A stretch of 64,000 nt of DNA. Origin: Chitinilyticum aquatile DSM 21506. Its GTDB lineage: Bacteria > Pseudomonadota > Gammaproteobacteria > Burkholderiales > Chitinibacteraceae. Where the stretch lies: the NCBI RefSeq assembly GCF_000430805.1, contig NZ_KE387260.1, forward strand, positions 62,001-126,000. The letters are read 5' to 3'. The notes under the pieces are model-generated. The model did no database searches. It saw only the letters and a program-made list of their open reading frames with translations, and had not been told where the DNA came from. Positions 34,088 to 45,100 of this stretch are shown piece after piece. Made by a program: the position numbers and the translations under genes. The first letter of the stretch is position 1. Each line of letters starts with the position of its first letter.

Positions 34088-35170
34088 ATGAGTAGAATTG
34101 CTGCCATCCGTCCTTTCGGCCAGACCATCTGGCTGGATAACCTGTCCCGCGGCCTGATCCAGGCCGGCACCCTGCAGAAGCTGTTTGCCGAAGATGCCAT
34201 CGCTGGCGTGACCTCCAACCCGGCCATCTTCTACAAGTCCATCTCCAGCGATCCGCTCTACATCGAGCCGCTGAACGAGCTGAAGAAAGACGCCAGCCTG
34301 ACCGCCGAACAGCGCTACGAAGCTCTGGTAGTACCGGACGTACAAGCCGCCTGCGACCTGACCATGGCCATGTACAAGGACAGCAAGGGCCAGGACGGCT
34401 ATGTGAGCCTGGAAGTTTCCCCGACGCTCGCCAACGACGCGCAAGGCACCATCGACAACGCCAAGCGTCTGTGGGCCGCGATCAACCGCCCGAACGCCAT
34501 GATCAAGGTTCCGGCAACTGCCGCTGGTTGCATCGCCTTTGAAGAACTGATCGCTTCCGGCATCAACGTGAACATCACCCTGATGTTCAACCTGAAACAC
34601 GTTGATGACGTTCTGACCGCCTACATCCGCGGCCTGGAAGCCCGTGCTGCTGCCGGTCTGCCGGTTGACGGCGTTCGCGCGGTCGCTTCTGTATTCCTGT
34701 CTCGCGTGGACAGCCTGATCGACCCGAAGCTGGAAGCCATCGGCAGCGAAGAAGCACTGACCCTGCGTGGCAAGGTTGCCAAGTCCTTCGTCAAGGTCGC
34801 CTACCAGCACTACAAGAAGCTGTTCCACGGCACCCGCTTCGAAGCACTGAAGGCTCTGGGCGCTCATCCGCAACGCCTGCTGTGGGCGTCCACCGGCACC
34901 AAGAACAAGGCTTACAGCGACGTGATGTACGTGGCTGACCTGATCGGCCCGGAAACCGTGAACACCGTTCCGGATGCAACGCTGGACCTGTTCCGTGACC
35001 ATGGTGTTGCTGCCAACACGCTGGACACCAACATCGACGACGCCGTTGCCGTTCTGGCTACTGTTCGCAAGCTGGGTATCAACTACAACCTGGCCGGCGA
35101 ACAACTGCAACAGGAAGGCCTGAAGCAATTCGACGAAGCCTTCGCCAAGCTGATGGAACTGACCAAGTAA
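34088..35170 (+). CDS. tal: Transaldolase
   Basis: A 360-residue enzyme of the non-oxidative pentose phosphate pathway that transfers a dihydroxyacetone unit between sugar phosphates through a Schiff base. The lysine is in NAMIKVPATAAG. The N-terminal IWLDNLSRGLIQAG and VTSNPAIFYKSI and the length point to the longer transaldolase subfamily (about 360 residues) rather than E. coli TalB (317). Codon use (many GCT, GTT and GGT) differs from most neighbours and suggests high expression. It has its own terminator. Confidence 0.95.
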   Translation: MSRIAAIRPFGQTIWLDNLSRGLIQAGTLQKLFAEDAIAGVTSNPAIFYKSISSDPLYIEPLNELKKDASLTAEQRYEALVVPDVQAACDLTMAMYKDSKGQDGYVSLEVSPTLANDAQGTIDNAKRLWAAINRPNAMIKVPATAAGCIAFEELIASGINVNITLMFNLKHVDDVLTAYIRGLEARAAAGLPVDGVRAVASVFLSRVDSLIDPKLEAIGSEEALTLRGKVAKSFVKVAYQHYKKLFHGTRFEALKALGAHPQRLLWASTGTKNKAYSDVMYVADLIGPETVNTVPDATLDLFRDHGVAANTLDTNIDDAVAVLATVRKLGINYNLAGEQLQQEGLKQFDEAFAKLMELTK

Positions 35171-35184
35171 TTCCGGTCCAGCCC

Positions 35185-35217
35185 AAGAAAAACCCGCAGC
35201 CTGCTGCGGGTTTTTTG
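35185..35217 (+). terminator. Terminator of tal
   Basis: AAAACCCGCAG-CCTG-CTGCGGGTTTT with a run of six T, 15 bases after the stop codon. Confidence 0.93.
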
Positions 35218-35273
35218 TTGCCCAACTTTACGCAACACCAGTTACCCCGAAGCTGAAACCGGGCGAAACTAAT

Positions 35274-35322
35274 GGGTATACTCTCACAGCCTTTGCAAAA
35301 CAAAGCCTAGCGAGAAATACCC
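35274..35322. repeat. Dispersed ~50-bp palindromic element, copy 6
   Basis: The outer ends are GGGTATACTCTCACAGCC and GAGAAATACCC. The inner stem is CTTTG-CAAAA-CAAAG, different in sequence from the AGCCATT stem of other copies but still paired. Confidence 0.7.
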
Positions 35323-35395
35323 ACCAATGCACTCTCGCAACACGGCTTGTCGCAGCGACCAGTCAAAGCACGCCAATCATCGAGAAGGATTCGTC

Positions 35396-36217
35396 ATGGA
35401 AATGCTGAGGAAACTGTTCCAGCGCCCATTTATCCGCCGCTGGGTACTCGCCAGCCGTGAAGCGGGCGTCTGCCTCGGACTTGGTGCACGCGACGCCATC
35501 CGCCCGCGCCTGTTGCTGCCCTCGATCCTGCTGATCTTCATCGCCACCGCGATCATGATCTGGATCTATTACAGCGCCCCGGTGGAGATTGCCGGGCTGA
35601 GCGGAATCATGGGGCTCTGCGCGGTGCTTGGTGGCGGCGTCACCTGGGCTGGCGGCAATATGGGTAGCTCGATCAACGGGTTCGCATTCTTGCAGCTGGC
35701 ATGGCTGTTAATCCTGATCGGCGCGGCATCAGCAATCTTCTACGTGCTGCTGTTTGCCTTCGGCACCCTGTGCCTGGTACTGCTGGCCTTGCCGGTCACC
35801 ATGCTGCCGCGCGCGCTGCGTCAGGTACTGCTGCGCTATCCCGCCCCCTTTGCCAGCCTGCCCGACTGCATGGCATTCAACGGCAAGCACCTGGCCAAAC
35901 AGCTTGGCTGGATTTTACTGATCCTGCTGTTCTGTTTTCTGCTGCCTGTGGCGTCCTGGTTTGTTCTGCTCACCATCATGGCCATGCTGAATTTGCTGCT
36001 GCTGTATGGCGCCGTGATCCGGGCGCTGCCCGAAACCCGCGCAGCCCTGCTGGCGGTGCGCTGGCGCTGGCGCCCCATGTTGCTGATCGGGCTGCTTCTG
36101 CTGGTTCTGGCCTTGATTCCGGTACTCAACTTGCTGGCCCCCGCGCTGATGTGCACGACGATGGCGCATCTGGCTTGTCGCGACAACCGTTATTGCTTTC
36201 TTGGAAAAGAGGCATAG
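35396..36217 (+). CDS. EI24 domain (CysZ-like) membrane protein
   Basis: A 273-residue inner-membrane protein with about five to six hydrophobic segments and the overall pattern of the EI24/CysZ family, including the C-terminal segment PVLNLLAPALMCTTMAHLAC. CysZ members move sulfate, but more distant EI24 proteins have no proven function, and no cys genes are nearby, so sulfate transport is not claimed. The ATG at 35396 has GAGAAGGA upstream; the longer frame from 35327 begins inside the leader. Confidence 0.72.
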   Translation: MEMLRKLFQRPFIRRWVLASREAGVCLGLGARDAIRPRLLLPSILLIFIATAIMIWIYYSAPVEIAGLSGIMGLCAVLGGGVTWAGGNMGSSINGFAFLQLAWLLILIGAASAIFYVLLFAFGTLCLVLLALPVTMLPRALRQVLLRYPAPFASLPDCMAFNGKHLAKQLGWILLILLFCFLLPVASWFVLLTIMAMLNLLLLYGAVIRALPETRAALLAVRWRWRPMLLIGLLLLVLALIPVLNLLAPALMCTTMAHLACRDNRYCFLGKEA

Positions 36218-36521
36218 GCAAATCCACGCAGCGAGGAAGCCCCTTTCACGCCGGACGCTGGTGCATGTGGCATGTGGCACGCAGCAGGCAGTCGCATGCG
36301 AACGAAATTTCGCGGTAACTGATTGCCACCTCACGACGAACACATCCTGCCGGGCTTTGGCCCGCGTGATCCCGAACGGCGCCATGCCAGTGACGATTGC
36401 GCATTACAGCGCTACGCCATACGCGGAAAAAGATCATACCCACTAAACAGGTAATGACATGCAGTACAGTCAGCGCACTCGCGGCGCGCGCCCAGCCAAA
36501 CCTGCAAATCAGCCGGGCATG
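36218..36521. other. Intergenic region between the EI24 gene and the chitinase terminator
   Basis: About 300 bases of mixed sequence with several small hairpins and a single ATACCC motif at 36437, but no matching GGGTAT 50 bases away. No frame has both a ribosome-binding site and protein-like composition. No function is assigned. Confidence 0.4.
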
Positions 36522-36552
36522 AAAAAACGGGCAGGTCTTGCGACCTGCCCGT
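36522..36552 (-). terminator. Terminator of the chitinase gene
   Basis: On the minus strand ACGGGCAGGTC / GACCTGCCCGT is followed by six T, about 40 bases after the chitinase stop codon. Confidence 0.9.
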
Positions 36553-36591
36553 CAGCGGGATTATTCATCCCGGTATGTCATCCGTTCTTGC

Positions 36592-39297
36592 TTATTGCAG
36601 CTTGGCAACCGGCTTGTTCGGATATTCCTGGCTTACTGCGTACTGCTTGCCGTTGATGGTCACGATGTAGTTGCTCGGACCGGAAATCGGCAGGTGGTAG
36701 TTCAGGGTGATGTCGATGCTTGCACCCGGGGCGATGGACTGCCAGGACGGGATGGCAAACTCGGCAGTGTGGAAGTCACCCTTGAAGCCGCCAACGTTGT
36801 TGCCAGTATGCTCGGTAGCAACGGTCTTCAGGCCGGCACCGGACTGATCGGTCATTGCGCCCGGAGCGGATACCGGATACTGGAAGCGGATCTTGGTGCC
36901 ACCCGGGATAGCCTCGGCGCCCTTGTTGGTGATCTTCAGCTTCGGATTCAGCGGATAGTTCTGATCGCCGAGCTTGAAGTCGGTCATATCGAACTGCAGC
37001 TTCACAGCCTCAGCCGGCATGGCCACCTTGGAGCGGGTTGCGCCCATCGGGGAAGCGGAGCGGAAGTTGGATGCCAGCAGCTTGGTCAGGGTCGAACCGA
37101 TCTGGTATTCGCCCTTGGCAGCATTCCAGTCATAGTCGCCTGCCAGTTCCCAGAACATCGCACCACCGATGCCGTTGGCGTTGATCCACTCGGCCTTCTT
37201 CTGGATGGATTGCTCATCTTCAGTCGAGATGAAGACCTTCTTCTGGGCATTCCACAGCCACGGCGCAACCAGGGTCGCATCGTAGTAGCGGTCATACTTG
37301 CCAACCAGATCGGAAGCCTTCAGGCCGTACATGCCGAGGTAGGAACCGGCAATACCCTTCTCGAGGTTCTTGGCGTGCCACATCGGGTTGGAACCGGCGC
37401 CCATTTCGTTGCCGTTCTGATCCTTGTCATGCCAGATGTTGTCGATGCCCATGGCGCCAACGCCGCACTCGGTCAGGCCCGGGCCGCAGTTGGTGGACTT
37501 CGGCGAAGTGCCCCACAGACCATTGGTACCACCGACGACATCCTTGTGACCACGGGTGTAGTACGGCACACCCACGTTGATGCGACCTGCCGGCAGGGAG
37601 CCGCGGAAGTAGCGGTAAGCCCAGTCGGTATTCAGGTAGCCGATGCCACCGTAAGCGGCAGTGGAGTACACCGACCACTTGGCGAGTTCGGCATCCTTGC
37701 CATCGTCGAACAGAGCAGCGTTCGGACCAACGAACTCGTTCCAGGCGCCGTGCAGGTCATACGTCATCATGTTGACGTAGTCCATGTACTGAACAGCCTG
37801 GAAGGTTTCCATGCCGCGCAGCAGGTAGCCGGAAGACGGCGAAGCGATGGTCAGCATGTAGTACTTGCCGTCCTTCACGCTGGCTTCGTCCAGCTTGGTG
37901 CGCAGCACCTTCAGCAGTTCGCGGTAGGAAGCCTGCAGACCCTTCAGGCGCGGCTCGGACACAGCCCAGTCAAGCGGGTTGCCGGCCTTGGCCATGGTGG
38001 TCGGATATTCGTAATCCAGATCCGCGCCGTCGAAGTTGTACTTCTTCAGGAAGGCAACAACCGAATCGGCAAAGGCATTGATGCCAGCCTGGTTGATCGA
38101 GCCGTCGGCATTGGTGGTCATGGTGTAGAAGCCACCGGAATTCACGCGGTTGCCATCAGCACCGAAGTAGCCGCCAGTTTCAGCCCAGCCGCCGATCGAC
38201 ACGAGAGTCTTCACGCCCGGGTTCAGCTTCTTGTACTTGTTCAGCAGGTTGAAATGACCCTTGTACGGCAGAGTCGGATCCATTTCGGCACCAGCTACGC
38301 CCGGCCATTCCATGTCGGTGGCTTCGTTGCCCGGAACGGTTTCGTTCACGGAAACGCGGTTATTGCTGTCGATATGGGCGAAGGCATAGTTGATGTGCGA
38401 GAGATCACCCCACGGGATGTCCTTGGCCAGATAGGCAACCTGGCCGTTCTTGCCGGTACGCCAGCTGGTGAAGTAGCCGATGACGCGACGTTGCAGGCCA
38501 TTGCCCAGCTTTTCACGACCTTCAGCATCGTACACGGTGCAGTACGGTACATTGGCAACGCTGGAAACCAGGCCATCCGGCTGACAGTTGCCGCCCGGAA
38601 CCGTAGTCGGTGTCGGGGTAACGGTCGGGGTCACAGTCGGTGTCGGGGTAGCAGTCGGAGTAGCCGTCGGCGTCGGGGTAGCAGTCGGAGTGGCCGTCGG
38701 TGTCGGTGTTGCAGTCGGAGTGGCTGTCGGCGTCGGAGTTGCAGTCGGAGTTGCAGTCGGCGTCGGGGTAGCGGTCGGAGTGGCCGTCGGTGTCGGTGTT
38801 GCGCCACAGGCACCCAGATCTTTCCACGGGCCCCATTCGCTGTTGCTCGGCGCGTCGGTAGTCCACCACTTGGCTTCGTAGTTGCGACCGTTGTAGGTCA
38901 CCTTCTGGCCGCCAGTGTAGGCAGTACCGGACTTCCATGCGGCATAGCAGTTGCCTGCAGCAGTCGGGGTACTGGTCGGGGTGGCCGTCGGAGTAGCAGT
39001 CGGAGTGGCAGTCGGAACCGGGGTAGCGGTCGGCGTTGCCGTCGGAGTAGCGGTCGGGGTGGGAGTGGCAGAACCGCCGCTCACTTCCTTCCACAGGGTC
39101 GGGGTCGAGGACGGAGTCCAGTTGGCGCCCACATAAGCGGTGTGGGTAACCAGAGCCTGGTAATCCTTGCCGTTATAGCTAACGACAGTACCAGCATTGT
39201 AGGTATTGCCTTCTTGCCAGGCCGGAGCGGCGTAGGCATAGGCAGCGAGCATGGCAGCCGGCAGAACAGCCATTGCTTTCAGGTTAAACGGGGACAT
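36592..39297 (-). CDS. Secreted multidomain GH18 chitinase
   Basis: A 901-residue secreted endochitinase. Order: signal peptide (about 1-23), a CBM5/12 chitin-binding module (about 26-72), a Pro-Thr linker, a second CBM5/12 (about 116-164), a long Pro-Thr linker (165-238), the GH18 barrel (about 265-735) with the catalytic motif [11 protein letters not shown] near residue 425, and a C-terminal domain (about 740-901) resembling the ChiC-type chitinase C-terminal domain. All DxxDxDxE residues are present, so it should be active. AGGAGC stands before the ATG at 39297. An AT-rich upstream region and a leader palindrome may control it. Confidence 0.94.
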   Translation of the reverse strand: MSPFNLKAMAVLPAAMLAAYAYAAPAWQEGNTYNAGTVVSYNGKDYQALVTHTAYVGANWTPSSTPTLWKEVSGGSATPTPTATPTATPTATPVPTATPTATPTATPTSTPTAAGNCYAAWKSGTAYTGGQKVTYNGRNYEAKWWTTDAPSNSEWGPWKDLGACGATPTPTATPTATPTPTATPTATPTPTATPTATPTPTATPTATPTPTATPTATPTPTVTPTVTPTPTTVPGGNCQPDGLVSSVANVPYCTVYDAEGREKLGNGLQRRVIGYFTSWRTGKNGQVAYLAKDIPWGDLSHINYAFAHIDSNNRVSVNETVPGNEATDMEWPGVAGAEMDPTLPYKGHFNLLNKYKKLNPGVKTLVSIGGWAETGGYFGADGNRVNSGGFYTMTTNADGSINQAGINAFADSVVAFLKKYNFDGADLDYEYPTTMAKAGNPLDWAVSEPRLKGLQASYRELLKVLRTKLDEASVKDGKYYMLTIASPSSGYLLRGMETFQAVQYMDYVNMMTYDLHGAWNEFVGPNAALFDDGKDAELAKWSVYSTAAYGGIGYLNTDWAYRYFRGSLPAGRINVGVPYYTRGHKDVVGGTNGLWGTSPKSTNCGPGLTECGVGAMGIDNIWHDKDQNGNEMGAGSNPMWHAKNLEKGIAGSYLGMYGLKASDLVGKYDRYYDATLVAPWLWNAQKKVFISTEDEQSIQKKAEWINANGIGGAMFWELAGDYDWNAAKGEYQIGSTLTKLLASNFRSASPMGATRSKVAMPAEAVKLQFDMTDFKLGDQNYPLNPKLKITNKGAEAIPGGTKIRFQYPVSAPGAMTDQSGAGLKTVATEHTGNNVGGFKGDFHTAEFAIPSWQSIAPGASIDITLNYHLPISGPSNYIVTINGKQYAVSQEYPNKPVAKLQ
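38610..38803 (-). repeat. 30-bp tandem repeat coding a Pro-Thr linker
   Basis: About six copies of a 30-base unit encode [10 protein letters not shown] in tandem between the second CBM and the GH18 domain. Copies differ mainly at third codon positions. A shorter, less regular version codes the first linker at about 38960-39078. Confidence 0.9.
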
Positions 39298-39367
39298 CGA
39301 AGAGCTCCTCATCAAGTTATGGCGATAACCCATCATGGGCAACCGGCCCAGCCCCTTCTCGTAGTGC

Positions 39368-39393
39368 ACGCCAAATCTGTAAGAATTCGGCGT
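39368..39393 (-). promoter_or_regulatory. Palindrome in the chitinase leader
   Basis: ACGCCAAAT-CTGTAAGA-ATTCGGCGT is an inverted repeat with eight of nine bases matching, 71 bases upstream of the chitinase start codon. It could be an operator or a leader hairpin. Confidence 0.45.
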
Positions 39394-39397
39394 TTAT

Positions 39398-39814
39398 TAC
39401 TGTGTGTATTGGACCTGTGAGGGGCTTGCTATTCCAGTCGCGAGTCAATTACCGCTGAACGCTGCAAGCTTGTCAACACGGATGTAACAAAGTTTTTGTC
39501 TAAGCTTTTCACCCTATTTCTTACAAAATAGAAAGACTACAGCCATTTAGTGCACTACATCTGAACGCACACCGCGACCACAAGAATTTAATCATTTTAT
39601 TCATCACATTAAGCATTATTGAGCGCATTAGAAAATACACAATTAGCAGCTTCTTATGTAGGAAATTCGGAGTGTTTTTTCGTAGTTTCCGTGCAGAAAA
39701 AGTTCACTGTCATGCAGATCTAGTGCGAAAAAATACACAGCACCGGGGTCGGAATGAACAATCGCATCAGCACTAAAATTACCACATGCTTTCTTATATA
39801 TTTATATTTGGTAA
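39398..39814. other. AT-rich region upstream of chitinase
   Basis: About 400 bases that are much richer in A and T than the coding sequence around them, with no credible gene. It contains several -10-like hexamers on the minus strand and lies between the chitinase start and the pbpC stop. It probably holds the chitinase promoter and control sites; the extent of transferred DNA, if any, cannot be judged. Confidence 0.45.
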
Positions 39815-42169
39815 TTATTTGTAGTCGACAGTAAGCTGCCGCCCGGTGCTGCGCCCGAGATCATCCACCACGGTCAGCGCAAAAATGCCGGCACGATCAG
39901 GCCGCCAGGGCAACCCTGCGCCACGGGCGGGCGTACTTCCCAGCAAAGCCTTGTCGGCAAACCAGTAAAGCGTGCGCGCATCGGCAGCGGCGGTTGCCTG
40001 CAGGGCAATCGTTTCGTCGGGGCGGTCTCTGCGCAAGGTATAAACCACATCGCGCAGGGGTGACGTGATGCGGGGTGGTGCATCGGGAACCGCAGGTATT
40101 GCCCCGCAGCGGTTGACTGGAGGAGGCTTGCGCGGCATACCCGCCTCCCTGAATACCCGGGCCAGATCGCTTGGCCAGAATTCGAATACCTCCGAACGCG
40201 TCGTACCGGCGATATAAGGCGGACAGGCCACTTCGCCAGTGCGGATATCGATCTCCACCTGCCGGTGCAGCGTACTGACGCGAATCGGCGATTTCCCCGG
40301 AATGAACCAGCTATCCACGGTGCGCGGGCACCACTGGTTGGGCAGGTCGCCACTGTCGGCACAGATGGCGACACGCGTCAGACCGGATGGCGGCAGGCGA
40401 GGCGCAGGACGGTCTGCGGGTCGCGCGAGCGGCAATGCATCGGCAATACGGAAAAACAGCGGCGCAGCCATTTCGACCCCGACCAGTGCCGGGTTGCTGC
40501 GACTGTCGAAATTGCCCAGCCACACCACCAGCACGTAATTGCCAACCACGCCAGCCGTCCATGCATCGCGAAATCCCCATGACGTGCCGGTTTTCCAGGC
40601 AATCGGCCAGCCGTCGCGCCGCGCGGGAGCCAGACCATCGGGGCGCGGATTCTGCTGCAGCATGTCGAGCACCAGAAAACTCGCCTGCGGTGACAGCAGC
40701 CGCGTGCCACTTGCTGCTTTCGGGGCATCCTCCGTCAGGCGCAAGGGGCGCAACTGGCCGTCGCTGGCCAGCATCGCGTAGAGGCCGGCGAGTTCCTGCA
40801 TGCTGAGCTCGCCCCCGCCCAGGGCCAGTGCCAGCCCGTAATGCTGCTCGGACTTGAGCTGCGACACGCCAGCCTGCTGCAGCGTGTCGTAAAGGTTCGG
40901 ATGACGCAACTGATTGGCCAGCCACACCGCCGGCACATTGCGGCTGCGCGTCAGGGCTTCGGTCGCATTCACCGGGCCGGCAAAGCGGCCGTCGAAGTTT
41001 TCGGGCTGGAAGGGGCCGAATGCCGTCGGCGCATCCTTCAAAATGCTGCGCGGATGAATCAGGCCCTGATCCAGCGCCAGCCCGTAGAGGAGCGGTTTCA
41101 GCGTCGAGCCGGGCGAGCGCTTGGCCTGCGTACCATTCACCTGCCCTGCAATATCGGCATTGAAATAGTCGGCCGAGCCCACCATCGCCCGCACGCCCAT
41201 GTCGCGTGTATCAACCAGCATCACCACGGCATTGTGCACACCACGGCCGCTGACCTGCGCCAGATAGCGCTGCACCTGCCGCTCGACCAGTTGCTGCAGC
41301 CCGGCATCAATCGTACTGGTCAGCCGAGCGGGTGGCACACCCTCGCGCTGCGCTTCGCCGAGCACTTGCTCGACCAGATGCGGCGCGCGAAACGGCAGAT
41401 GCTGCAGCTGCCGTGCGGGCACCGGCAGGGTAAGCAGCTGGCGATCAGTAGAGGACAGGGGCTTGCCGGCATCAATCCAGCTCGCCAGCAGGCGCTGCCG
41501 TGCCAAAGTGAGCGAATCGCCGCGCCCGGCGCGCTGGTTCGGCGCCTGCGGAATCACGGCCAGTGTCATCGCCTCGGGCAGGGTCAACCGGTCGGCAGGC
41601 TTGCCGTAATAGATCAGGCTCGCCGCCGCTACACCCTCGATATTGCGCCCGTAAGGTGCGAAATTGAGGTAGGCCTCGAGCAGATCGTGTTTGCTGTAAC
41701 GCAGTTCCAGCCAGACCGCGCGCAAGGCCTGCTCGGCCTTCCCGGCCGGCGTACGCGTATCGAGCCGGTACATCAGGCGCGCGAGCTGCATCGTCAGTGT
41801 CGAACCGCCCTGCCGGTTGCCGCCGGTGTAGGTCGCCACCGCAGCGCGCACAAGGGCCACGGGGTTGACACCCGGATGCCAGAAGAACCAGCGATCCTCG
41901 TACAGCTGCACCGACTCGACCAGCTGTGGCGACATCTGCTCCAGCGGAATCCAGAGACGATAACGTTCGTCGCTGGCAAGCGTGAGGCGCAGCAACTGGC
42001 CGTCGCGCGACATCACCGCCGTCGAGCCGGGTAGCCAGTGCGACAAGGGGGCGTGTGGCCAGAGGCGAAGCAACAGCAAGGCCAGCAGCAGTAGCACGCA
42101 CGGCCATTTCAGGCGATGAAAACGGCGCAGCCCGGCAGGGCTGCGCCGCAAAAAGGCCCGCAGGGTCAA
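39815..42169 (-). CDS. pbpC: Penicillin-binding protein 1C
   Basis: A 784-residue bifunctional peptidoglycan synthase homologue. After one transmembrane helix (about 23-37) comes the GT51 glycosyltransferase (EDRWFFWHPGVNP, GGSTLTMQLARL), then the transpeptidase with SPGSTLKP (SxxK), SRNVP (SxN) and KTGTS, and a C-terminal BiPBP_C domain. The start appears to be TTG at 42169, overlapping the TGA of the preceding A2M gene (TTGA); no in-frame ATG occurs near the expected N-terminus. The A2M-PBP1C pairing is common in proteobacteria and suggests a joint role in envelope defence or repair. Confidence 0.93.
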   Translation of the reverse strand: MTLRAFLRRSPAGLRRFHRLKWPCVLLLLALLLLRLWPHAPLSHWLPGSTAVMSRDGQLLRLTLASDERYRLWIPLEQMSPQLVESVQLYEDRWFFWHPGVNPVALVRAAVATYTGGNRQGGSTLTMQLARLMYRLDTRTPAGKAEQALRAVWLELRYSKHDLLEAYLNFAPYGRNIEGVAAASLIYYGKPADRLTLPEAMTLAVIPQAPNQRAGRGDSLTLARQRLLASWIDAGKPLSSTDRQLLTLPVPARQLQHLPFRAPHLVEQVLGEAQREGVPPARLTSTIDAGLQQLVERQVQRYLAQVSGRGVHNAVVMLVDTRDMGVRAMVGSADYFNADIAGQVNGTQAKRSPGSTLKPLLYGLALDQGLIHPRSILKDAPTAFGPFQPENFDGRFAGPVNATEALTRSRNVPAVWLANQLRHPNLYDTLQQAGVSQLKSEQHYGLALALGGGELSMQELAGLYAMLASDGQLRPLRLTEDAPKAASGTRLLSPQASFLVLDMLQQNPRPDGLAPARRDGWPIAWKTGTSWGFRDAWTAGVVGNYVLVVWLGNFDSRSNPALVGVEMAAPLFFRIADALPLARPADRPAPRLPPSGLTRVAICADSGDLPNQWCPRTVDSWFIPGKSPIRVSTLHRQVEIDIRTGEVACPPYIAGTTRSEVFEFWPSDLARVFREAGMPRKPPPVNRCGAIPAVPDAPPRITSPLRDVVYTLRRDRPDETIALQATAAADARTLYWFADKALLGSTPARGAGLPWRPDRAGIFALTVVDDLGRSTGRQLTVDYK

Positions 42170-45100
42170 GGCTTGATGATCTGCAGGCTGCGGCTTGCGC
42201 CGCGCGCCTGGATCTGGCGCTGGTACATCGCTTCGGCAAACGGCGCCGGGGCGGTGTATTTGCCGGCATGCGTGGCGCGGACACGGTAGACGAAGGTCTG
42301 CGCTTCCGGTCCGACGCTGCCATACAGCACGACGCGGTCTTCACGGGCATCCAGGTAGTCCAGATTCCAGTTTGACTGTTTGGCTTCACCGACCGGAGCC
42401 TGCCAGGCCGGGGGCCCGGATTCACCCTCCTCCATACCCTCATCCGTATTACCCTGCGGCGCTTGCTCCGCAGAGGCCGGGGCGCGATACACCACCTCAA
42501 CCCCGCCCGGCAGCATGTCCACCAGCGCAACCTGATCGACACCTTGCTTGGCGGTGCTACGCACACGCAGGCGGATCAGGAATTCGTCGCCAATCTTCGG
42601 CGTTTTCAGCTCCTTGCCGTCCAGCGTGAGGTAATCGCGCGTAACTTCCATGCCCTGCTGCAGATTGTCAGCGGGTACTTTGCGGTCAAAGCCCGATTCG
42701 GCCAGCGCATAGAATGCGCTGCCCTCGCCCTGCTTCTGCAGGCTGACACCCGTGGCCTGCGGCGAGAGTGCCACCTTGCCAAGCGGACCGGACCCCAGCG
42801 CCAGCGGCACCGCACCGGCCGCGCGCGTTTCGCTGGCGGAAAGCACCAGGCCATTGCGGCGGGCGGCGGCGTCAAAGCTCGACAAGGCCAGCAGCAGGTA
42901 GGCCGCCGAGAGCGACTGATAATGCTGCGCCGATACCTCCTGCCCGATGCGTGTGAGGACATCCGGCCGCACCTTGCCGACTTCCGTCGGGAAATGCTGC
43001 GCAGTCAGGTAGAGCTTGCCGGCATCGTGCAGCAGCGGGTCGTAGTACACATCGCGCTCGTCCGTGTTGGCGATCTTCCGGCCTTCACCAGACCACGGCA
43101 CGCCCTGCATCAATTTTGTCGCCAGCGCATCCTGCTTCAGCAGCTTGTAGCTGGCGGCGATGTAGGCCGCAGTCAGGTCTTTCTGCCAGCGCTTGGCGTA
43201 ACGGCTGTCCAGCTCCTGCTGCAGGCTGGCCAAGAGGCCGCTGGTGGTTTCACCCATGCGGGTCAGCAGATAGATGGCGCGGGCGCGCTCGCGGGCCCCG
43301 GCCAGTCCGCTGCTTTCGCCGCTGGCACGCTGGGCCAGCCAGTCCTGCCCGTTTCTGAGCATTTCCGGCGGCACCGGCATGCCGCGCTCGCGCGCTTCCA
43401 GCAGATATTGCAGCGCATGCAGCGAGGCCATGTCGCTGCCCTGCGGATTGGCCGCCCAGAGACCAAAGCCGCCGTCGTCGTTCTGGCGCTCGCGCAAGGT
43501 GCGCAAGGTGGACTGGAACACTTTGAGCGACTGGCCACTGGCGCGCTCGCCCTCAGATGCGAGCAGCAGCGCCGGCAGAGCCTTGCTGACAATCTGCTCG
43601 GTGCAGCCATAGGGGTAGCCATCCAGATACTGCGCCAGACCATTGGCCCAGATCAGCGGTGAAGCGCTGGCGGAGACATCAACCTTGCGGTGTTCCGGAT
43701 ACAGCTGGCGACTCAATGCCAGGGTCTGCGTGCTGCCGGTGAAGCTGCCAAGATTGAGCGAGGTTCGATAGACCACCGGCGGCCGCACGCTGATGCTGTC
43801 CACCGCACGCCCCTGCTTGCCGCCACTGCTGGCCACAAAGGCCACCTGCGCATCGCCCAGCTTGTCGGTGGCGCGCACGGTCAGCTCGGCCACCTGCTCA
43901 CGCTGCGCACCGATTTCCAGCACCGCCGGCCCTTTCACCAGCGCGAGTCCGGCACCCAGCTTGCTTTGCAGATTGACCTTCGCGGCCTGATTCATGTTGT
44001 TAAAGACGCCAACGCTGATCGTGAATTCGTCACCCGGTGCTACCGCTGGCGGCACGTTCGGCGACAGGATGAGATCGCCCTTCACGACGACACCGACTTC
44101 CTTGACGCCGATACGATCCGCCGTCACGCCGACGGCATACACGCGCAGCTTGCCGTTATAGGTATCCGGCACGGTCCAGCTCAGCGCCTTGCCCTGCGGG
44201 CCGACGTCCTGCATGCCGGACCAGTAGGCCACCGGCGGCTGGCGCTTGCGCTTGAAGGGGTTCAGATGACGGCCAAGCGCCCCCTCGGCATCCCCGCCCG
44301 GCGCAGCAGACTGCATCAGGCGCGAGAATTCCGGCAGCACCAGATCGAGAATCTGGGTGGTCTGCACGTCGAGCGCCTTCTTCTGAAAGAAGTGATCCAG
44401 CGGCTGTGGTGTCTTGAAGCGCGCCACCTGCAGGATGCCCTCGTCAACGGCCACCAGCACCATGCGGCTGGGCTGTGCGCTTTGTACCCTGAAGCTCAGC
44501 GTCTGCCCTGGCCGGGCTTCCTGCGGCGCAGTAACGGTGACATCGAGCTTGCGACGGTCACGGTTCACTTCGAACGGCACGACACCATAGGACAGCGGGC
44601 TCATGAAGACCTCCGTCGAGGCCGGGTCACGCATGAACTGCACTGACACATAGCCATTGCCTTCCAGCCCTTCCGGCACGACGATCTTCTGTACCGAGCT
44701 GGTGGTGTCGGCCTTGAACCAGACATGGTGGTATACCCGGTCACGCTCAATGGTAATAAGGCCTGCACCGGTATACGGTGCCCGGATGTTCAGGGAGATG
44801 GTTTCGCCTGCGGCATAGCCCTTCTTGTCGAGCGTGATCTGCAGCTCGGCATTGCGCTCCAGCGAACGACTGAGGTTTGCGTCACCCGCCACGCTGTACT
44901 CAAGGCGGTTGAGCTCGGTTCCCTCGGCGTTTTTCACGATCAGCGCAAAGTCGCCCGGCTCAGCGGTGGGTAACTGCAGATTGCTGCCCGCGGCGGGGAG
45001 GTTCAGCGGTTTTTCATCCCGCAGTACCTCTTTCTTGCGCGACTCGTACTTGTAGGTGCCATCGCCCTGCCTGATCAGCACCGACACAAAGCGCCGCTCG

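Noticed and set aside
36437-36443. Possible tenth copy of the 50-bp element
   Set aside because: Only the ATACCC end is present; no GGGTAT-like end or inner stem at the right distance.
38610-38803. CRISPR-like array of 30-bp repeats
   Set aside because: The repeats are in tandem without spacers and stay in frame with the chitinase linker.
38588-38881. Repetitive Gly-Val frame on the plus strand
   Set aside because: It is the antisense reading of the chitinase Pro-Thr linker repeat, not a gene.
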